A stretch of DNA of 64,000 bases from Chersky-840 sp035604715 (GTDB lineage Bacteria; Actinomycetota; Acidimicrobiia; Acidimicrobiales; UBA8190), in the NCBI GenBank assembly GCA_963731665.1, contig CAVSWP010000002.1, positions 62,001-126,000 of the forward strand, written 5' to 3'. Below the pieces are notes generated by a model. It had not been told where the DNA came from, did no database searches, and saw nothing but the letters and a program-made list of their open reading frames with translations. The first letter of the stretch is position 1, and the number at the start of each line of letters is the position of its first letter. Position numbers and translations under genes: made by a program. Positions 33,597 through 42,385 of this stretch are shown piece by piece.

Positions 33597-34646
33597 ATGT
33601 GGAGGATCGCGCTCAAAGACCTTCAATGGCGCCGGCGTCGTCTCCTCATCTCGACCCTCGGAACGTCACTGGTCTTCACCATGGCGCTCGTTCTGGCGGG
33701 CCTGGCGGGAAGCTTCGGGGTGGAGGCGAACAACGCCCTCAAGGCCTTCGGTGCCGACGGATGGGTCGTCCATGCCAACACGCCCGGCCCCTTCACGAGT
33801 GGGCTCCCGCTCCAGGAATCGGATATCACCGCCATCGCCCGGCTCCCCGGGGTCAAAGACGCCGGCGCCTTGGTCTTCTCCCAGCAGTCGATCGGTCCCG
33901 AGAACAACCCGACAGACGCAAATTTCTTCGGGACCGCACCCGGCCACGTCGGGACACCGGTCCCGGTGAAAGGGCGACAACCGAGGACCGATTCCCAGAT
34001 CATGATCGATGACGCCCTTCCGTACTCGCTCGGCCAACACCTGGTCGTGGGCGGTCACACCTTCACGGTGGTGGGGCTCCTTCATCGCGCCACCTTGCTG
34101 TCGGGCACGCCCGACGTCTTCGTGACGCTGCACGCCGCCCAACGACTGCTGTTCGGGGGCCTACCCCTGGTCACGGCGGTGCTCACCAAGGGGACTCCGA
34201 CCAACCTTCCGAACGGCCTCCGCCTCCTGACGCTCAGCCAGATCGAGTCGGATATGACCAGACCGCTCGCCAAGGCGCAGCAGGTCGTGGCCTTTATCGA
34301 GATCTTCCTTTGGTTGATCGCGGCCTGCATCATCGGTTCCGTCGTCTACGTGTCGGCTCTGGAGAAGACCCGGGACTTTGCCGTAATCAAGGCCACGGGG
34401 GGCTCCAACGGACAGCTCATGGTCACCCTGGCGCTCCAGGCCGTCGTGATCTCGCTGGGGGCGGCGGTGGTCGCGGCGGTAATCGCCAATCTCCTGGCGC
34501 CGCTGTTTCCGATCGTGGTCGTCATCCCCCTGTGGTCGATGCTCGTGTTGCCCGGCCTGGCCATCGTGCTCGGGCTCCTGGCGAGCACGGCGGGACTCAG
34601 CCGTGCCGTGGCGGTGGAGCCGGCCATGGCGTTCGGGGGACCGTAG
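33597..34646 (+). CDS. FtsX/MacB-like ABC transporter permease
   Basis: A 349-residue permease. One membrane helix near the N-terminus (LLISTLGTSLVFTMALVLAGLAG region) is followed by a roughly 200-residue extracytoplasmic domain and three C-terminal helices (about 230-340), the FtsX/MacB layout. Such transporters work mechanically or export lipids or peptides rather than importing solutes. It overlaps its ATPase by one base (TAGTG). Length and pairing match M. tuberculosis Rv0072, whose partner Rv0073 carries a cNMP domain. Confidence 0.83.
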   Translation: MWRIALKDLQWRRRRLLISTLGTSLVFTMALVLAGLAGSFGVEANNALKAFGADGWVVHANTPGPFTSGLPLQESDITAIARLPGVKDAGALVFSQQSIGPENNPTDANFFGTAPGHVGTPVPVKGRQPRTDSQIMIDDALPYSLGQHLVVGGHTFTVVGLLHRATLLSGTPDVFVTLHAAQRLLFGGLPLVTAVLTKGTPTNLPNGLRLLTLSQIESDMTRPLAKAQQVVAFIEIFLWLIAACIIGSVVYVSALEKTRDFAVIKATGGSNGQLMVTLALQAVVISLGAAVVAAVIANLLAPLFPIVVVIPLWSMLVLPGLAIVLGLLASTAGLSRAVAVEPAMAFGGP

Positions 34647-35683
34647 TGGTCGAGCTCGCGGTCAACGAGCTCACCGTCGAGTACCAGAGCGGGGACTACG
34701 TGATCCGCCCCCTCGACCGGTTGAACATGCAGGTCGACAAGGGATCTCTGGCGTTGCTCCTCGGACCCAGCGGGTGCGGGAAGACCACGCTGCTGTCGTG
34801 TCTGGCCGGGATCCTGTCGCCCACCCGGGGCTCGATCGTCTTTCGGGGAGAGGAGGTGTCCGCGCTCGAGGGGCCGGCGCTGACGACCTACCGCCGGCAC
34901 CGAGTCGGCGTGGTCTTCCAGGCGTTCAACCTCATTCCGAGCTTGTCGGCGACCGACAACGTGGCTGCACCGCTGTGGGCTGCGGGCGTGCGTGGCCCCA
35001 AGGCGCGAGCCCGGGCCGAAGTGCTCCTGAGACGAGTGGGCTTGAAGGATCGCATGCACCACCATCCGGGCGACCTATCGGGGGGCCAACAGCAACGCGT
35101 GGCCATCGCCCGGGCTCTGGCCCTGGACCCTCCCCTCATCCTGGCCGACGAGCCCACCGCCCACCTGGACTACATCCAGGTCGAGGAGATTCTGCGTCTC
35201 ATCGGCGAGCTCGCTTCGGAGGGCAGGGTGGTGGCCGTCGCCACCCACGACGACCGCCTGCTCCCCCTGGCCGACCAGGTGGTGGAGCTCGTGCCCCGTT
35301 TCGTCGAAGAAGAGCTCGAGCCCAGACTGCACACCATGGTCGCCGGCGAAGTGCTCTTCGAGCAGGGCACGCGTGGCAACCGCATCTATCTGGTCGAAGA
35401 GGGCCTGGTCGATCTCGTCCGCCTCCATCCCGACGGGACGGAGGAGGTGCTCCGGACCGCCGCCCCCGGCGACTACTTCGGGGAGATGGGACCCCTGTTC
35501 TCCCTGCCGCGATCGGCCACCGCCCGGAGCCGGGGCGACACCGTGGTCATCGGCTACACCGTCAGAGACTTCCGAAAGAAGGTCGGCGTCGACTTCGTGG
35601 CCGGCCTCCTGGGAAAGGACCACGGCAGTCCTGTGATACCCGGCGGGGTGACGCCTCCCGACGGCCTGTGGACCAGCCGCTAG
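34646..35683 (+). CDS. ABC transporter ATPase fused to a cyclic-nucleotide-binding domain
   Basis: A 345-residue protein. The N-terminal ABC domain has Walker A GPSGCGKTT (about 41-49), signature LSGGQQQR (about 146) and Walker B LILADEPTAHLD. The C-terminal 110 residues form a CRP-like cNMP-binding beta-barrel: GEVLFEQGTRGNRIYLVEEG, then the phosphate-binding cassette FGEMGPL...PRSATAR with the Arg that contacts the cyclic phosphate. This suggests export gated by cAMP. Homologous fusions include Rv0073 and Rv2564. It starts at the GTG at 34646, one base into the permease stop codon. Confidence 0.87.
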   Translation: MVELAVNELTVEYQSGDYVIRPLDRLNMQVDKGSLALLLGPSGCGKTTLLSCLAGILSPTRGSIVFRGEEVSALEGPALTTYRRHRVGVVFQAFNLIPSLSATDNVAAPLWAAGVRGPKARARAEVLLRRVGLKDRMHHHPGDLSGGQQQRVAIARALALDPPLILADEPTAHLDYIQVEEILRLIGELASEGRVVAVATHDDRLLPLADQVVELVPRFVEEELEPRLHTMVAGEVLFEQGTRGNRIYLVEEGLVDLVRLHPDGTEEVLRTAAPGDYFGEMGPLFSLPRSATARSRGDTVVIGYTVRDFRKKVGVDFVAGLLGKDHGSPVIPGGVTPPDGLWTSR

Positions 35684-35693
35684 GCGTGGGCGG

Positions 35694-35722
35694 TTCCCTC
35701 CCCGCGGCCGGGTTGTTACTAT
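35694..35722 (+). promoter_or_regulatory. candidate promoter of the sufB operon
   Basis: TTCCCT at 35694-35699 and TACTAT at 35717-35722 are separated by 17 bases. The -10 overlaps the palindrome at 35718-35731. Confidence 0.4.
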
Positions 35723-35731
35723 CTAGATAGG
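35718..35731. promoter_or_regulatory. candidate operator upstream of sufB (ACTA-N6-TAGG)
   Basis: ACTATCTAGATAGG contains the perfect 12-base palindrome CTATCTAGATAG (35719-35730). The same ACTA-N6-TAG core occurs in the palindrome at the other suf operon (47361-47386). Overlap with the -10 suggests repression. A GGGGA-AA-TCCCC repeat follows immediately at 35730-35741. Confidence 0.45.
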
Positions 35732-35806
35732 GGAAATCCCCCGGGGCAGCCCTAACGGCCCGGCTGGGCGCGGCCCAGCGCCAGCAGGCCAGGGTCAGAG
35801 GTGACG

Positions 35807-37207
35807 ATGACGACCACGGATCTCGATCTCGGCCGGTACAAGCTCGGCTGGAGCGACGTCGAGGACTACGTCTTCAAGCCCAAGAAGGGCCTGTCGGAAG
35901 ACATCGTGCGCGAGATGTCGGCCATGAAGGGTGAGCCCGACTGGATGCGCAACTTCCGCCTGAAGGCCCTCAAGCGCTTCATGGCCAGGCCCATGGCTCC
36001 GTGGTTCGCCGTGAACATGCCCGATCTCGACTTCGACAACATCTACTACTACGTCAAGCCCACCGAGGGTCAGGTCAAGGACTGGGACGCCCTGCCCGAG
36101 TCCATCAAGTCCACCTACGAGAAGCTGGGGATCCCCGAGGCCGAGCGCAAATACCTGGCCGGGGTCACGGCCCAGTACGAGAGCGAAGTCGTCTTCCACC
36201 GCAACCGGGCCGACCTCGAGTCCCTCGGCGTCCTGTTCTGCGACATGGACACCGCCGTGCGTGACTACCCGGACATCGTGAAGCGTTGGTTCGGGACGAT
36301 CATCCCACCCAACGACAACAAGTTCGCCGCCCTCAACTCGGCCGTGTGGTCGGGTGGCTCGTTCATCTACGTCCCTCCGGGCGTCAAGGTGGACATGCCC
36401 CTGCAGGCGTACTTCCGGATCAACGCCGAGAACATGGGCCAGTTCGAGCGGACGCTGATCATCGCCGACGAGGGCTCCGAGGTTCACTATGTGGAGGGGT
36501 GCTCGGCACCGGTGTACTCCACGGACTCCCTGCATTCGGCGGTGGTCGAGCTGGTGGCCCTGCCCGGGTCGCGCATCACGTACACGACCATCCAGAACTG
36601 GTCGAACAACGTGTACAACCTGGTGACCAAGCGGGCCCGCGCCGAGGCCGAAGCGCACGTGGCGTGGATCGACGGCAACATCGGATCGCGCCTCACCATG
36701 AAGTACCCGTCGGTCTACCTCATGGGGCCGAAAGCGTCGGGCGAGGTGCTCTCGGTGGCGTACGCCGGCCCCGGCCAGCACCAGGACGCCGGGGCCAAGA
36801 TGATCCACGCCGCGCCGGAGACGACCTCGACCATCGTGTCGAAGTCGATCTCCAAGGACGGTGGTCTGTCCACGTACCGCGGCCTGGTTCGAGTCGAGGA
36901 AGGGGCCAAGCACGCCAAGAGCTTCGTCCGTTGCGACGCCCTCATCCTCGACGAGCAGTCCACCTCCGAGACCAAGCCCTACATGGAGGTGGCCGAGCGC
37001 GACGCCCAGATCGGCCATGAGGCCACGGTGTCGAAGGTTGGCGAGGACCAGCTCTTCTACCTCATGAGCAGGGGGCTTTCCGAGAGCCAGGCCATGAGTA
37101 TGATCGTGAACGGCTTCATCGAGCCCGTCGTCCGCACGCTGCCCATGGAGTACGCGGTCGAGTGGAGCCGGCTCATCGAGTTGCAGATGGAGGGCGCAGT
37201 CGGCTGA
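35807..37207 (+). CDS. sufB: Fe-S cluster assembly scaffold SufB
   Basis: A 466-residue SufB, the scaffold subunit on which Fe-S clusters are built in the SufBCD complex. Typical blocks are DLDFDNIYYYVKPTEGQVK, ALNSAVWSGGSFIYVPPGVK, VEGCSAPVYSTDSLHSAVVE with the conserved Cys, and the C-terminal RGLSESQAMSMIVNGFIEPV. The ATG at 35807 has AGAGG five bases upstream and is preferred over a GTG at 35801. It opens the plus-strand suf block, preceded by the palindrome at 35718. Confidence 0.95.
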   Translation: MTTTDLDLGRYKLGWSDVEDYVFKPKKGLSEDIVREMSAMKGEPDWMRNFRLKALKRFMARPMAPWFAVNMPDLDFDNIYYYVKPTEGQVKDWDALPESIKSTYEKLGIPEAERKYLAGVTAQYESEVVFHRNRADLESLGVLFCDMDTAVRDYPDIVKRWFGTIIPPNDNKFAALNSAVWSGGSFIYVPPGVKVDMPLQAYFRINAENMGQFERTLIIADEGSEVHYVEGCSAPVYSTDSLHSAVVELVALPGSRITYTTIQNWSNNVYNLVTKRARAEAEAHVAWIDGNIGSRLTMKYPSVYLMGPKASGEVLSVAYAGPGQHQDAGAKMIHAAPETTSTIVSKSISKDGGLSTYRGLVRVEEGAKHAKSFVRCDALILDEQSTSETKPYMEVAERDAQIGHEATVSKVGEDQLFYLMSRGLSESQAMSMIVNGFIEPVVRTLPMEYAVEWSRLIELQMEGAVG

Positions 37208-37269
37208 TCGGGTCGGGCTCCGCCCGGCGCCTCCGCTCAGCCCGCCGAGGGAAAGAGGAGGCTGTTGCT

Positions 37270-37638
37270 GTGCCCATGCGTGAGGGGTGCAAGCACTTTC
37301 AGAGCCGCTCGTACAACACCGGCGAGGTCGTGCGTTTCTGCGAGCTGGACCTGGCTCCCGAGGCGCCCTGGCGGTGTCCCGATGACTGCTCCTCGTACGC
37401 GCCCCGGTTGGCCGACGTGGGATGGCAGCACGGGAGCCTGGTCGAACCGGCCATCGAGGACGAGCCCGGCCCCGTTGGCCCCGACGTCGTGCGGCTGCTC
37501 GAGCAGGCATCCGATATCGTCGACGCCGTGGTGCCGCAGACGCTCGCCGAGGTGCAGAGGAGCGAGGGCACCAAGGGCCGTGGGCAAGGTCCGCCCGGGA
37601 GCGGTGGCAAGCGGCGGTGGCCGTGGCGGCGCCGATGA
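37270..37638 (+). CDS. hypothetical protein with four conserved-looking cysteines, suf-linked
   Basis: A 122-residue protein not matched to a known family. Its N-terminal 45 residues carry Cys at about 7, 24, 36 and 40 (EGCKHF, RFCELD, RCPDDC), a pattern that could hold zinc or an Fe-S cluster. The rest is acidic, with a helix VRLLEQASDIVDAVV, then a basic tail ending KRRWPWRRR. A strong GAGGAGG site precedes the GTG at 37270. It lies 62 bases after sufB on the same strand, so a role in Fe-S assembly is possible but unproven. Confidence 0.65.
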   Translation: MPMREGCKHFQSRSYNTGEVVRFCELDLAPEAPWRCPDDCSSYAPRLADVGWQHGSLVEPAIEDEPGPVGPDVVRLLEQASDIVDAVVPQTLAEVQRSEGTKGRGQGPPGSGGKRRWPWRRR

Positions 37639-37644
37639 CGCCGG

Positions 37645-38514
37645 TCAGCGGCCCTTGAACTCAGGGGGACGCTTCTCCAGGAACGCCGTCATGGCTTCGA
37701 CCAGATCGTCGGACGAGAGGAAGCCGGCGTTCCAGGTGGCCACGTAGTCCAGACCGTCGGCCACCGACTTGTCCTCACAGGCGCTGAGCACGGCCTTGGT
37801 TCCCTGCACCGCCAGCGGGGAGTTCGCGGCGATCTCGGCCGCCAGTCGGCGAGCCGCCGCCAGCGCCGCCTCGGCGTCGGGCAACACCTCGTTCACCAGG
37901 CCGATCTCCTGGGCGCGTGCCGCCGAGATGTCCTTTCCGGTGAAAGCCAGCTCGGCCACGTGACCCTTGCCGATGATGCGCGGCAGCCGCTGCAGGCTGC
38001 CGAGGTCGGCCACGATGGCCACGCGGGTCTCGCGTACCGAGAAGACGGCGTCGGCACTGGCCACCCTGATGTCGCAGGCCGCGATGACGTCGACCCCGCC
38101 CCCGATGCAGTAGCCGTGCACGGCGGCGATGACCGGCTTGGGGCACTGGGCCACCGAGGACACCGAGGCCTGCATGTCGAGGATGCCCTGGCGCGCCGCC
38201 ACGGCCCTCGACGCCATGGAGGCTTGGCGGGTGTTGCCGTTGCCGGTTCCGCCTCCCGGTGACTCGCCCTCGGCGTCGGCGCCACCGGTGAGCATCCCGG
38301 TCATGGCCTTGAGGTCGAGCCCCACGCTGAAGTGGGGCCCCCGCGCCGCGATGACGACAGCTCGCACGGCGCGGTCCGAGGACAGCTCACCCATGGCCAC
38401 CGGCAGGTCGGCCCAGAACTCCGGGCCCAGGGCGTTGCGGGCCTCGGCCCGGTCCAGCCACAGCGTGGCGACGTCGCCGTCGCGTTCGATGCAGAGCACG
38501 TCGGAATGGACCAT
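37645..38514 (-). CDS. enoyl-CoA hydratase/isomerase family protein (dienoyl-CoA isomerase-like)
   Basis: A 289-residue crotonase-fold protein. The oxyanion loop regions are FSVGLDLKAM and VHGYCIGGGVDVIAACD. The segment RETRVAIVADLGSLQRLPR matches the ADxGxLQRLP block that carries catalytic acids in delta3,5-delta2,4-dienoyl-CoA isomerases, so isomerase is more likely than hydratase. The ATG at 38514 is preferred to the open frame start at 38778, with TAATGT seven bases upstream. It is on the opposite strand and splits the suf block. Confidence 0.83.
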   Translation of the reverse strand: MVHSDVLCIERDGDVATLWLDRAEARNALGPEFWADLPVAMGELSSDRAVRAVVIAARGPHFSVGLDLKAMTGMLTGGADAEGESPGGGTGNGNTRQASMASRAVAARQGILDMQASVSSVAQCPKPVIAAVHGYCIGGGVDVIAACDIRVASADAVFSVRETRVAIVADLGSLQRLPRIIGKGHVAELAFTGKDISAARAQEIGLVNEVLPDAEAALAAARRLAAEIAANSPLAVQGTKAVLSACEDKSVADGLDYVATWNAGFLSSDDLVEAMTAFLEKRPPEFKGR

Positions 38515-38521
38515 GGAGGCC

Positions 38522-38527
38522 ACATTA
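38522..38527 (-). promoter_or_regulatory. -10 element TAATGT, leaderless spacing
   Basis: TAATGT on the minus strand ends seven bases before the ATG at 38514. Confidence 0.45.
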
Positions 38528-38671
38528 CGACCCGGGCTGCACAGGCCGGGTCGCAGGAGCGCAGGGCACCTGTCCCGACGTCTGACTCGTCGGAGGCGGT
38601 GACGTGCCCCGATAGGATGGCCGGGAGAAGTTGCCCGTCCTGGGCCCGCCCCTTCGAAAGAGGTTGACCCC

Positions 38672-40036
38672 CTGACCACGTTCACCGCCGACGCGTCCTC
38701 GGCACTGGGCGGTCCTGATTGGCTCATTCGGCGACGGGAGGATGCCTGGCAGCGATTCTCCGGCTCGGCCATGCCCACCGAGGCCGAGGAGGTATGGCGC
38801 TACAGCGGCATCGACGCCTTCGACCTCGCCGGCTTTGCGCCGGCCCCCGCCGCCCGTCCGGCGCCGTCAGGCCCGGCGGTGGCGGTGGCCCGCCGGCTGG
38901 CCGACTCCCTCGGGCGGCGCGCCGGGCTCGTGGTCACGCTCAACGGCGTGATCGAGGTCATCGAGATCACGGGACCTGCTCCCGAGTCGCTGTCGGTGAC
39001 CGGGGCGCGCGCCTCGGCGCCCGGCGCACCGGGTCCTGAGCATCTGGGTTCTCTGGCACCCGGGCGAGACGCCTTCGGTGAGTTGCACGATGCCTTCGTG
39101 GCCGACGTGGTGCTCGTGGGCGTGGCCCGGAAAGCCGTCGTGGTCGATCCGGTCGTCGTCGTGCACGTGGTCGATCCCGGCGCGGCGACGGCACTGGGAT
39201 TGGCGGTGTTCCCCCACACGCTCGTGGAGTTGGGCACATCAGCCGAGGCCGGGATCATCGAGCTGGTCGCCCCGGGAGTCGTCGGCGCGGAGCTCCCGGC
39301 CGGTGAGGGACCCGATCCCACGCCGCTGGCCTCGCTCGTGGTCCCGGTGACGGAGCTGCACGTCGCCGACGACGCCCGTCTCCGCTACGCCAACTTGCAG
39401 GTCCTCGGCCAAGGTTCGACATCGCTCGCGGTCCAGGCGAGCCGGGTGGGGCGTGACGCCACCTTGCAGTCGTTCACGGCGGGACTGGGGGGACGCTACG
39501 CCCGGGTCCGCACCGACTCCGACCTCGTGGGCCAAGCCGGTCGCACGGCGCTGCTGGCCGCCTACCTGGGGACGGGCGAGCAGGTCCACGACTTCCGGAC
39601 CCTGCAGGATCATCACGCCCCCCGGACCGAGAGCCAGCTGCTGTTCAAAGGGGCGGTGGCCGACACGGCCCGTTCCGTCTACAGCGGCATGATCCGGATC
39701 CGCAAGGGGGCGCGCGGCGCCAATGCCCGCCAGACCAACCACAACCTCGTGCTCTCCGAGGGGGCCCATGCCGACTCGGTGCCCAACCTGGACATCGACG
39801 AGAACGACGTGCGGTGCAGCCACGCCTCGACGGTTGGCCCCATCGACGAGGACCAGCGCTACTACCTCGAGACGCGGGGGATCGAACCCGCCATGGCCGA
39901 ACGCCTCATCGTCCTGGGCTTCTTCTCCGACCTGGCCGCCCGGGCTCCGTTCCCCGGGGTGGGCCGGTGGGTGGAGGACGCCGTGGCGAGGCGGCTGGCT
40001 GGCCGCCTCTTCGACGACGAGGACGACGATGGGTGA
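38672..40036 (+). CDS. sufD: Fe-S cluster assembly protein SufD, CTG start
   Basis: A 454-residue SufD, partner of SufB and SufC. Characteristic blocks are PTEAEEVWRYSGIDAFDL, TAYLGTGEQVHDFRT-type core strands, GRNANARQ-like RGANARQTNHNLVLSEGA, and the C-terminal EDQRYYLETRGIEPAMAERL. The first ATG (38771) would delete the usual N-terminal helix. The in-frame CTG at 38672, eight bases after AAAGAGG, restores it (TTFTADASSALGG, WLIRRREDAW). No ATG, GTG or TTG is available between them. It overlaps the Rieske gene by eight bases. Confidence 0.92.
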   Translation: MTTFTADASSALGGPDWLIRRREDAWQRFSGSAMPTEAEEVWRYSGIDAFDLAGFAPAPAARPAPSGPAVAVARRLADSLGRRAGLVVTLNGVIEVIEITGPAPESLSVTGARASAPGAPGPEHLGSLAPGRDAFGELHDAFVADVVLVGVARKAVVVDPVVVVHVVDPGAATALGLAVFPHTLVELGTSAEAGIIELVAPGVVGAELPAGEGPDPTPLASLVVPVTELHVADDARLRYANLQVLGQGSTSLAVQASRVGRDATLQSFTAGLGGRYARVRTDSDLVGQAGRTALLAAYLGTGEQVHDFRTLQDHHAPRTESQLLFKGAVADTARSVYSGMIRIRKGARGANARQTNHNLVLSEGAHADSVPNLDIDENDVRCSHASTVGPIDEDQRYYLETRGIEPAMAERLIVLGFFSDLAARAPFPGVGRWVEDAVARRLAGRLFDDEDDDG

Positions 40037-40346
40037 GGTGGTGCGCCTGTGCGGGCGCGACGACCTCTCGTCGGGGACGGCGCGGCGCTTCGACGTGGGC
40101 ACCCACCGGATCGCTCTGGTGCGCATCGAGGACGACTTCTACGCGATCGGTGACCGGTGCAGCCACGAGGACTACTCCCTGTCCGAAGGCGAGGTCCTGG
40201 CCGAGGCGTGTGAGATCGAGTGTTGGAAGCACGGATCGATGTTCGACCTGCGAAGCGGGGAGCCGACATCGTTGCCGGCAACCAAGGCCGTTCCCGTCTA
40301 CCCGATCAAGGTCGAGGGGGACGACGTCTTGGTGGAGCTCCCGTGA
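40029..40346 (+). CDS. Rieske [2Fe-2S] ferredoxin of the suf operon
   Basis: A 105-residue Rieske protein. The cluster ligands are C-x-H in RCSHEDYSLSEG and C-x2-H in ECWKHGSMFD, spaced as in bacterial Rieske-type ferredoxins of dioxygenases. Similar genes sit between sufD and sufC in many actinobacterial suf operons, where they may supply electrons to cluster assembly. It overlaps sufD by eight bases and sufC by four, so it is translated as part of this operon. Confidence 0.9.
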   Translation: MGEVVRLCGRDDLSSGTARRFDVGTHRIALVRIEDDFYAIGDRCSHEDYSLSEGEVLAEACEIECWKHGSMFDLRSGEPTSLPATKAVPVYPIKVEGDDVLVELP

Positions 40347-41134
40347 ACGGTCGCGCCCACGAGCTGGCGGTGCACGGGCTGCGGGCCGGCGTCGCCGGCC
40401 TCGAAGTGCTCACCGGGGTCGATCTGGTGGTGCGAAGCGGCGAGGTTCACGCCGTCATGGGTCCCAACGGATCGGGCAAGAGCACCCTGGCCCATGTCCT
40501 CATGGGCAAGCCCGGCTACCAGGTCCTGGGGGGCAGCGTGAGCCTCGACGGCCGGGACCTGCTTCCCCTGCCCCCGTTCGAACGAGCCCGGCTGGGGTTG
40601 TTCCTCGCCCCCCAGGACCCCACCGAGGTGCCCGGGGTCGGGTTGCACCGGTCGCTGACCGAAGCCCTCGTGGGGCGAGGGATCAGCCCCGACGACGCCG
40701 CAGGGTCGCTGGCCACGCGGGCCCTGGCCGAAGCCCAACGGGTGGGGCTCGAGGCGCGCCTGCTCGAGCGTCCCCTCAACGTCGACCTGTCGGGGGGCGA
40801 GCGTAAGCGCAGCGAGACCCTGCAGATGGCGATCTTGCGTCCGAGCATCGCGGTGCTCGACGAGCTCGACTCGGGCATAGACATCGACGGCTTGCGCGAC
40901 GTGGCGCACCGGGTCCGAGCCGCCGTGGAGGAATGGGGCCTCGGGGTGTTGGCCATCACCCACTACCGTCGCCTGCTGTCGGTGTTGGAGCCCGACGTCG
41001 TGCACGTGCTGGTGCGCGGTCGCATCGTGGCCAGCGGTGGGCCCGAGCTGGCCGAGGAGCTCGAACGCACGGGCTACAGCGCTTTCGAAACCGCGGCGCG
41101 CCAACGCGACACACAGGGCAGCGGCCAACACTGA
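40343..41134 (+). CDS. sufC: SufC-type ATPase, copy 1
   Basis: A 263-residue ABC ATPase of SufBCD. Walker A is GPNGSGKST, the signature LSGGERKRSE and Walker B IAVLDELDSGIDIDG. The block LFLAPQDPTEVPGV differs from the canonical FLAFQYPEEIPGV seen in the second copy at 46592, so this is the more divergent paralogue. It starts by overlapping the Rieske stop (GTGA) and closes the plus-strand suf block. Confidence 0.9.
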   Translation: MNGRAHELAVHGLRAGVAGLEVLTGVDLVVRSGEVHAVMGPNGSGKSTLAHVLMGKPGYQVLGGSVSLDGRDLLPLPPFERARLGLFLAPQDPTEVPGVGLHRSLTEALVGRGISPDDAAGSLATRALAEAQRVGLEARLLERPLNVDLSGGERKRSETLQMAILRPSIAVLDELDSGIDIDGLRDVAHRVRAAVEEWGLGVLAITHYRRLLSVLEPDVVHVLVRGRIVASGGPELAEELERTGYSAFETAARQRDTQGSGQH

Positions 41135-41203
41135 TTCGTCGGTGGTTAGGGCCGGCGATACGATGACCGGCGCGACGGTGGGGACCGTCGGAGGAGGCCG
41201 CCG

Positions 41204-42385
41204 GTGCGTTTCTTCAGCTTCCACCTCATGCCGTATTCGGGTCTTCCTCCTGAATACGACGGCCCCGCCTGGGTGACCTGCCCCAACGAGCTCTTCGAGC
41301 CTCGCTTGGGCGGAGAGCTCTACAACCGGTACATCGACGAACTGCTGTACGCCGAGGAGCTCGGCTTCGACGGCGTATGCGTCAACGAACACCATCAGAA
41401 CGCCTACGGCCTCATGCCGTCCCCCAACCTGATCGCCTCCATCCTCGCCCGCCTGACCTCGCGGGTGAGCATCGCCGTGGTGGGCAACGCCCTGCCGCTG
41501 TACGACCCCCCGACCCGAGTGGCCGAGGAGTTCGCCATGATCGACTGCATCAGCGGGGGACGGCTCATCGCCGGCATGGTCGTCGGGGGCGGGCCCGAGT
41601 ACTACTCGTTCTCCTTGAACCCGGCCCACGCGCGGGAGCGCTTCGCCGAGGCGCACGACCTGATCCTCAAAGTGTGGACCGAGCCGGGGCCCTTCGAGTT
41701 CATCGGCAAGCACTACAAGCTGCGCTATGTGAACTCCTGGCCCCGACCCATCCAACAGCCGCATCCCGAGATCTGGATCCCCGGTGTGGGCTCTCTCGAG
41801 ACGCTCGAGTTCGTGGCCAAGCACCACTACGCCTACATGGGGATCCCCTACTTCCACATCAGCGTGTTCGAGCGCATGTTCGCCATGATGCGCGAGGCGT
41901 GCCAGAGAGAGGGGTACGAGGCCGATCCCCTGCAGCTGGGCTGGCTCGTCCCCATCTTCGTGGCGGAGACCGATGCCGAGGCGCGTCGGCGCTACGAAGA
42001 GCACTTCTGGTACTTCGTCCGCCGCCTGTTGCCGGGCATCAACATCTCGCCCCCGGGCTACACCTCGGTGCGCTCGGCGGAGAACATCATGAAGAACGCC
42101 GGCACCTTCGCCCTCAACCTCGAAACCTGGGACCAGGTCGTCGAAGGCCAGTACGCCATCGTGGGCTCCCCCGAGACGGTGACCGAGCTGCTCGGCACCC
42201 ACGTCGAGCGGCTGGGGGTGGGCAACCTTCTGGGACTGTTCCAGCTGGGCACCTTGCCCGGCGCCGAGGTCCGCCGGAACCTCGAGCTCTTTGCCACCGA
42301 GGTCATGCCGAAGCTGCAGGCCCGTTTCTCGGGAGCGGCGTCGCCCGGCGCCGATCGACACGCCCCGGTGGTGGCCCCGTCGTGA
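41204..42385 (+). CDS. LLM class flavin-dependent oxidoreductase
   Basis: A 393-residue luciferase-like monooxygenase. RFFSFHLMPYSGLPPEYDGPA opens the barrel; GFDGVCVNEHHQNAYGLMPSP, GNALPLYDPPTRVAEEFAM and GGRLIAGMVVGGGPEY are typical of the family. The GTG at 41204 follows GAGGAGG. It overlaps the downstream hydrolase by four bases, and such oxygenase-hydrolase pairs often act in sequence on one compound. The substrate is unknown. Confidence 0.83.
   Translation: MRFFSFHLMPYSGLPPEYDGPAWVTCPNELFEPRLGGELYNRYIDELLYAEELGFDGVCVNEHHQNAYGLMPSPNLIASILARLTSRVSIAVVGNALPLYDPPTRVAEEFAMIDCISGGRLIAGMVVGGGPEYYSFSLNPAHARERFAEAHDLILKVWTEPGPFEFIGKHYKLRYVNSWPRPIQQPHPEIWIPGVGSLETLEFVAKHHYAYMGIPYFHISVFERMFAMMREACQREGYEADPLQLGWLVPIFVAETDAEARRRYEEHFWYFVRRLLPGINISPPGYTSVRSAENIMKNAGTFALNLETWDQVVEGQYAIVGSPETVTELLGTHVERLGVGNLLGLFQLGTLPGAEVRRNLELFATEVMPKLQARFSGAASPGADRHAPVVAPS

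Noticed and set aside
35730..35741. GGGGAAATCCCC considered as a terminator
   Set aside because: The stem is five base pairs with a two-base loop and no T-run; it lies inside the sufB promoter region.
37162..37269. Start of the four-Cys protein at 37162, overlapping sufB
   Set aside because: The upstream residues are a shadow of the sufB end; a strong ribosome site sits before the GTG at 37270.
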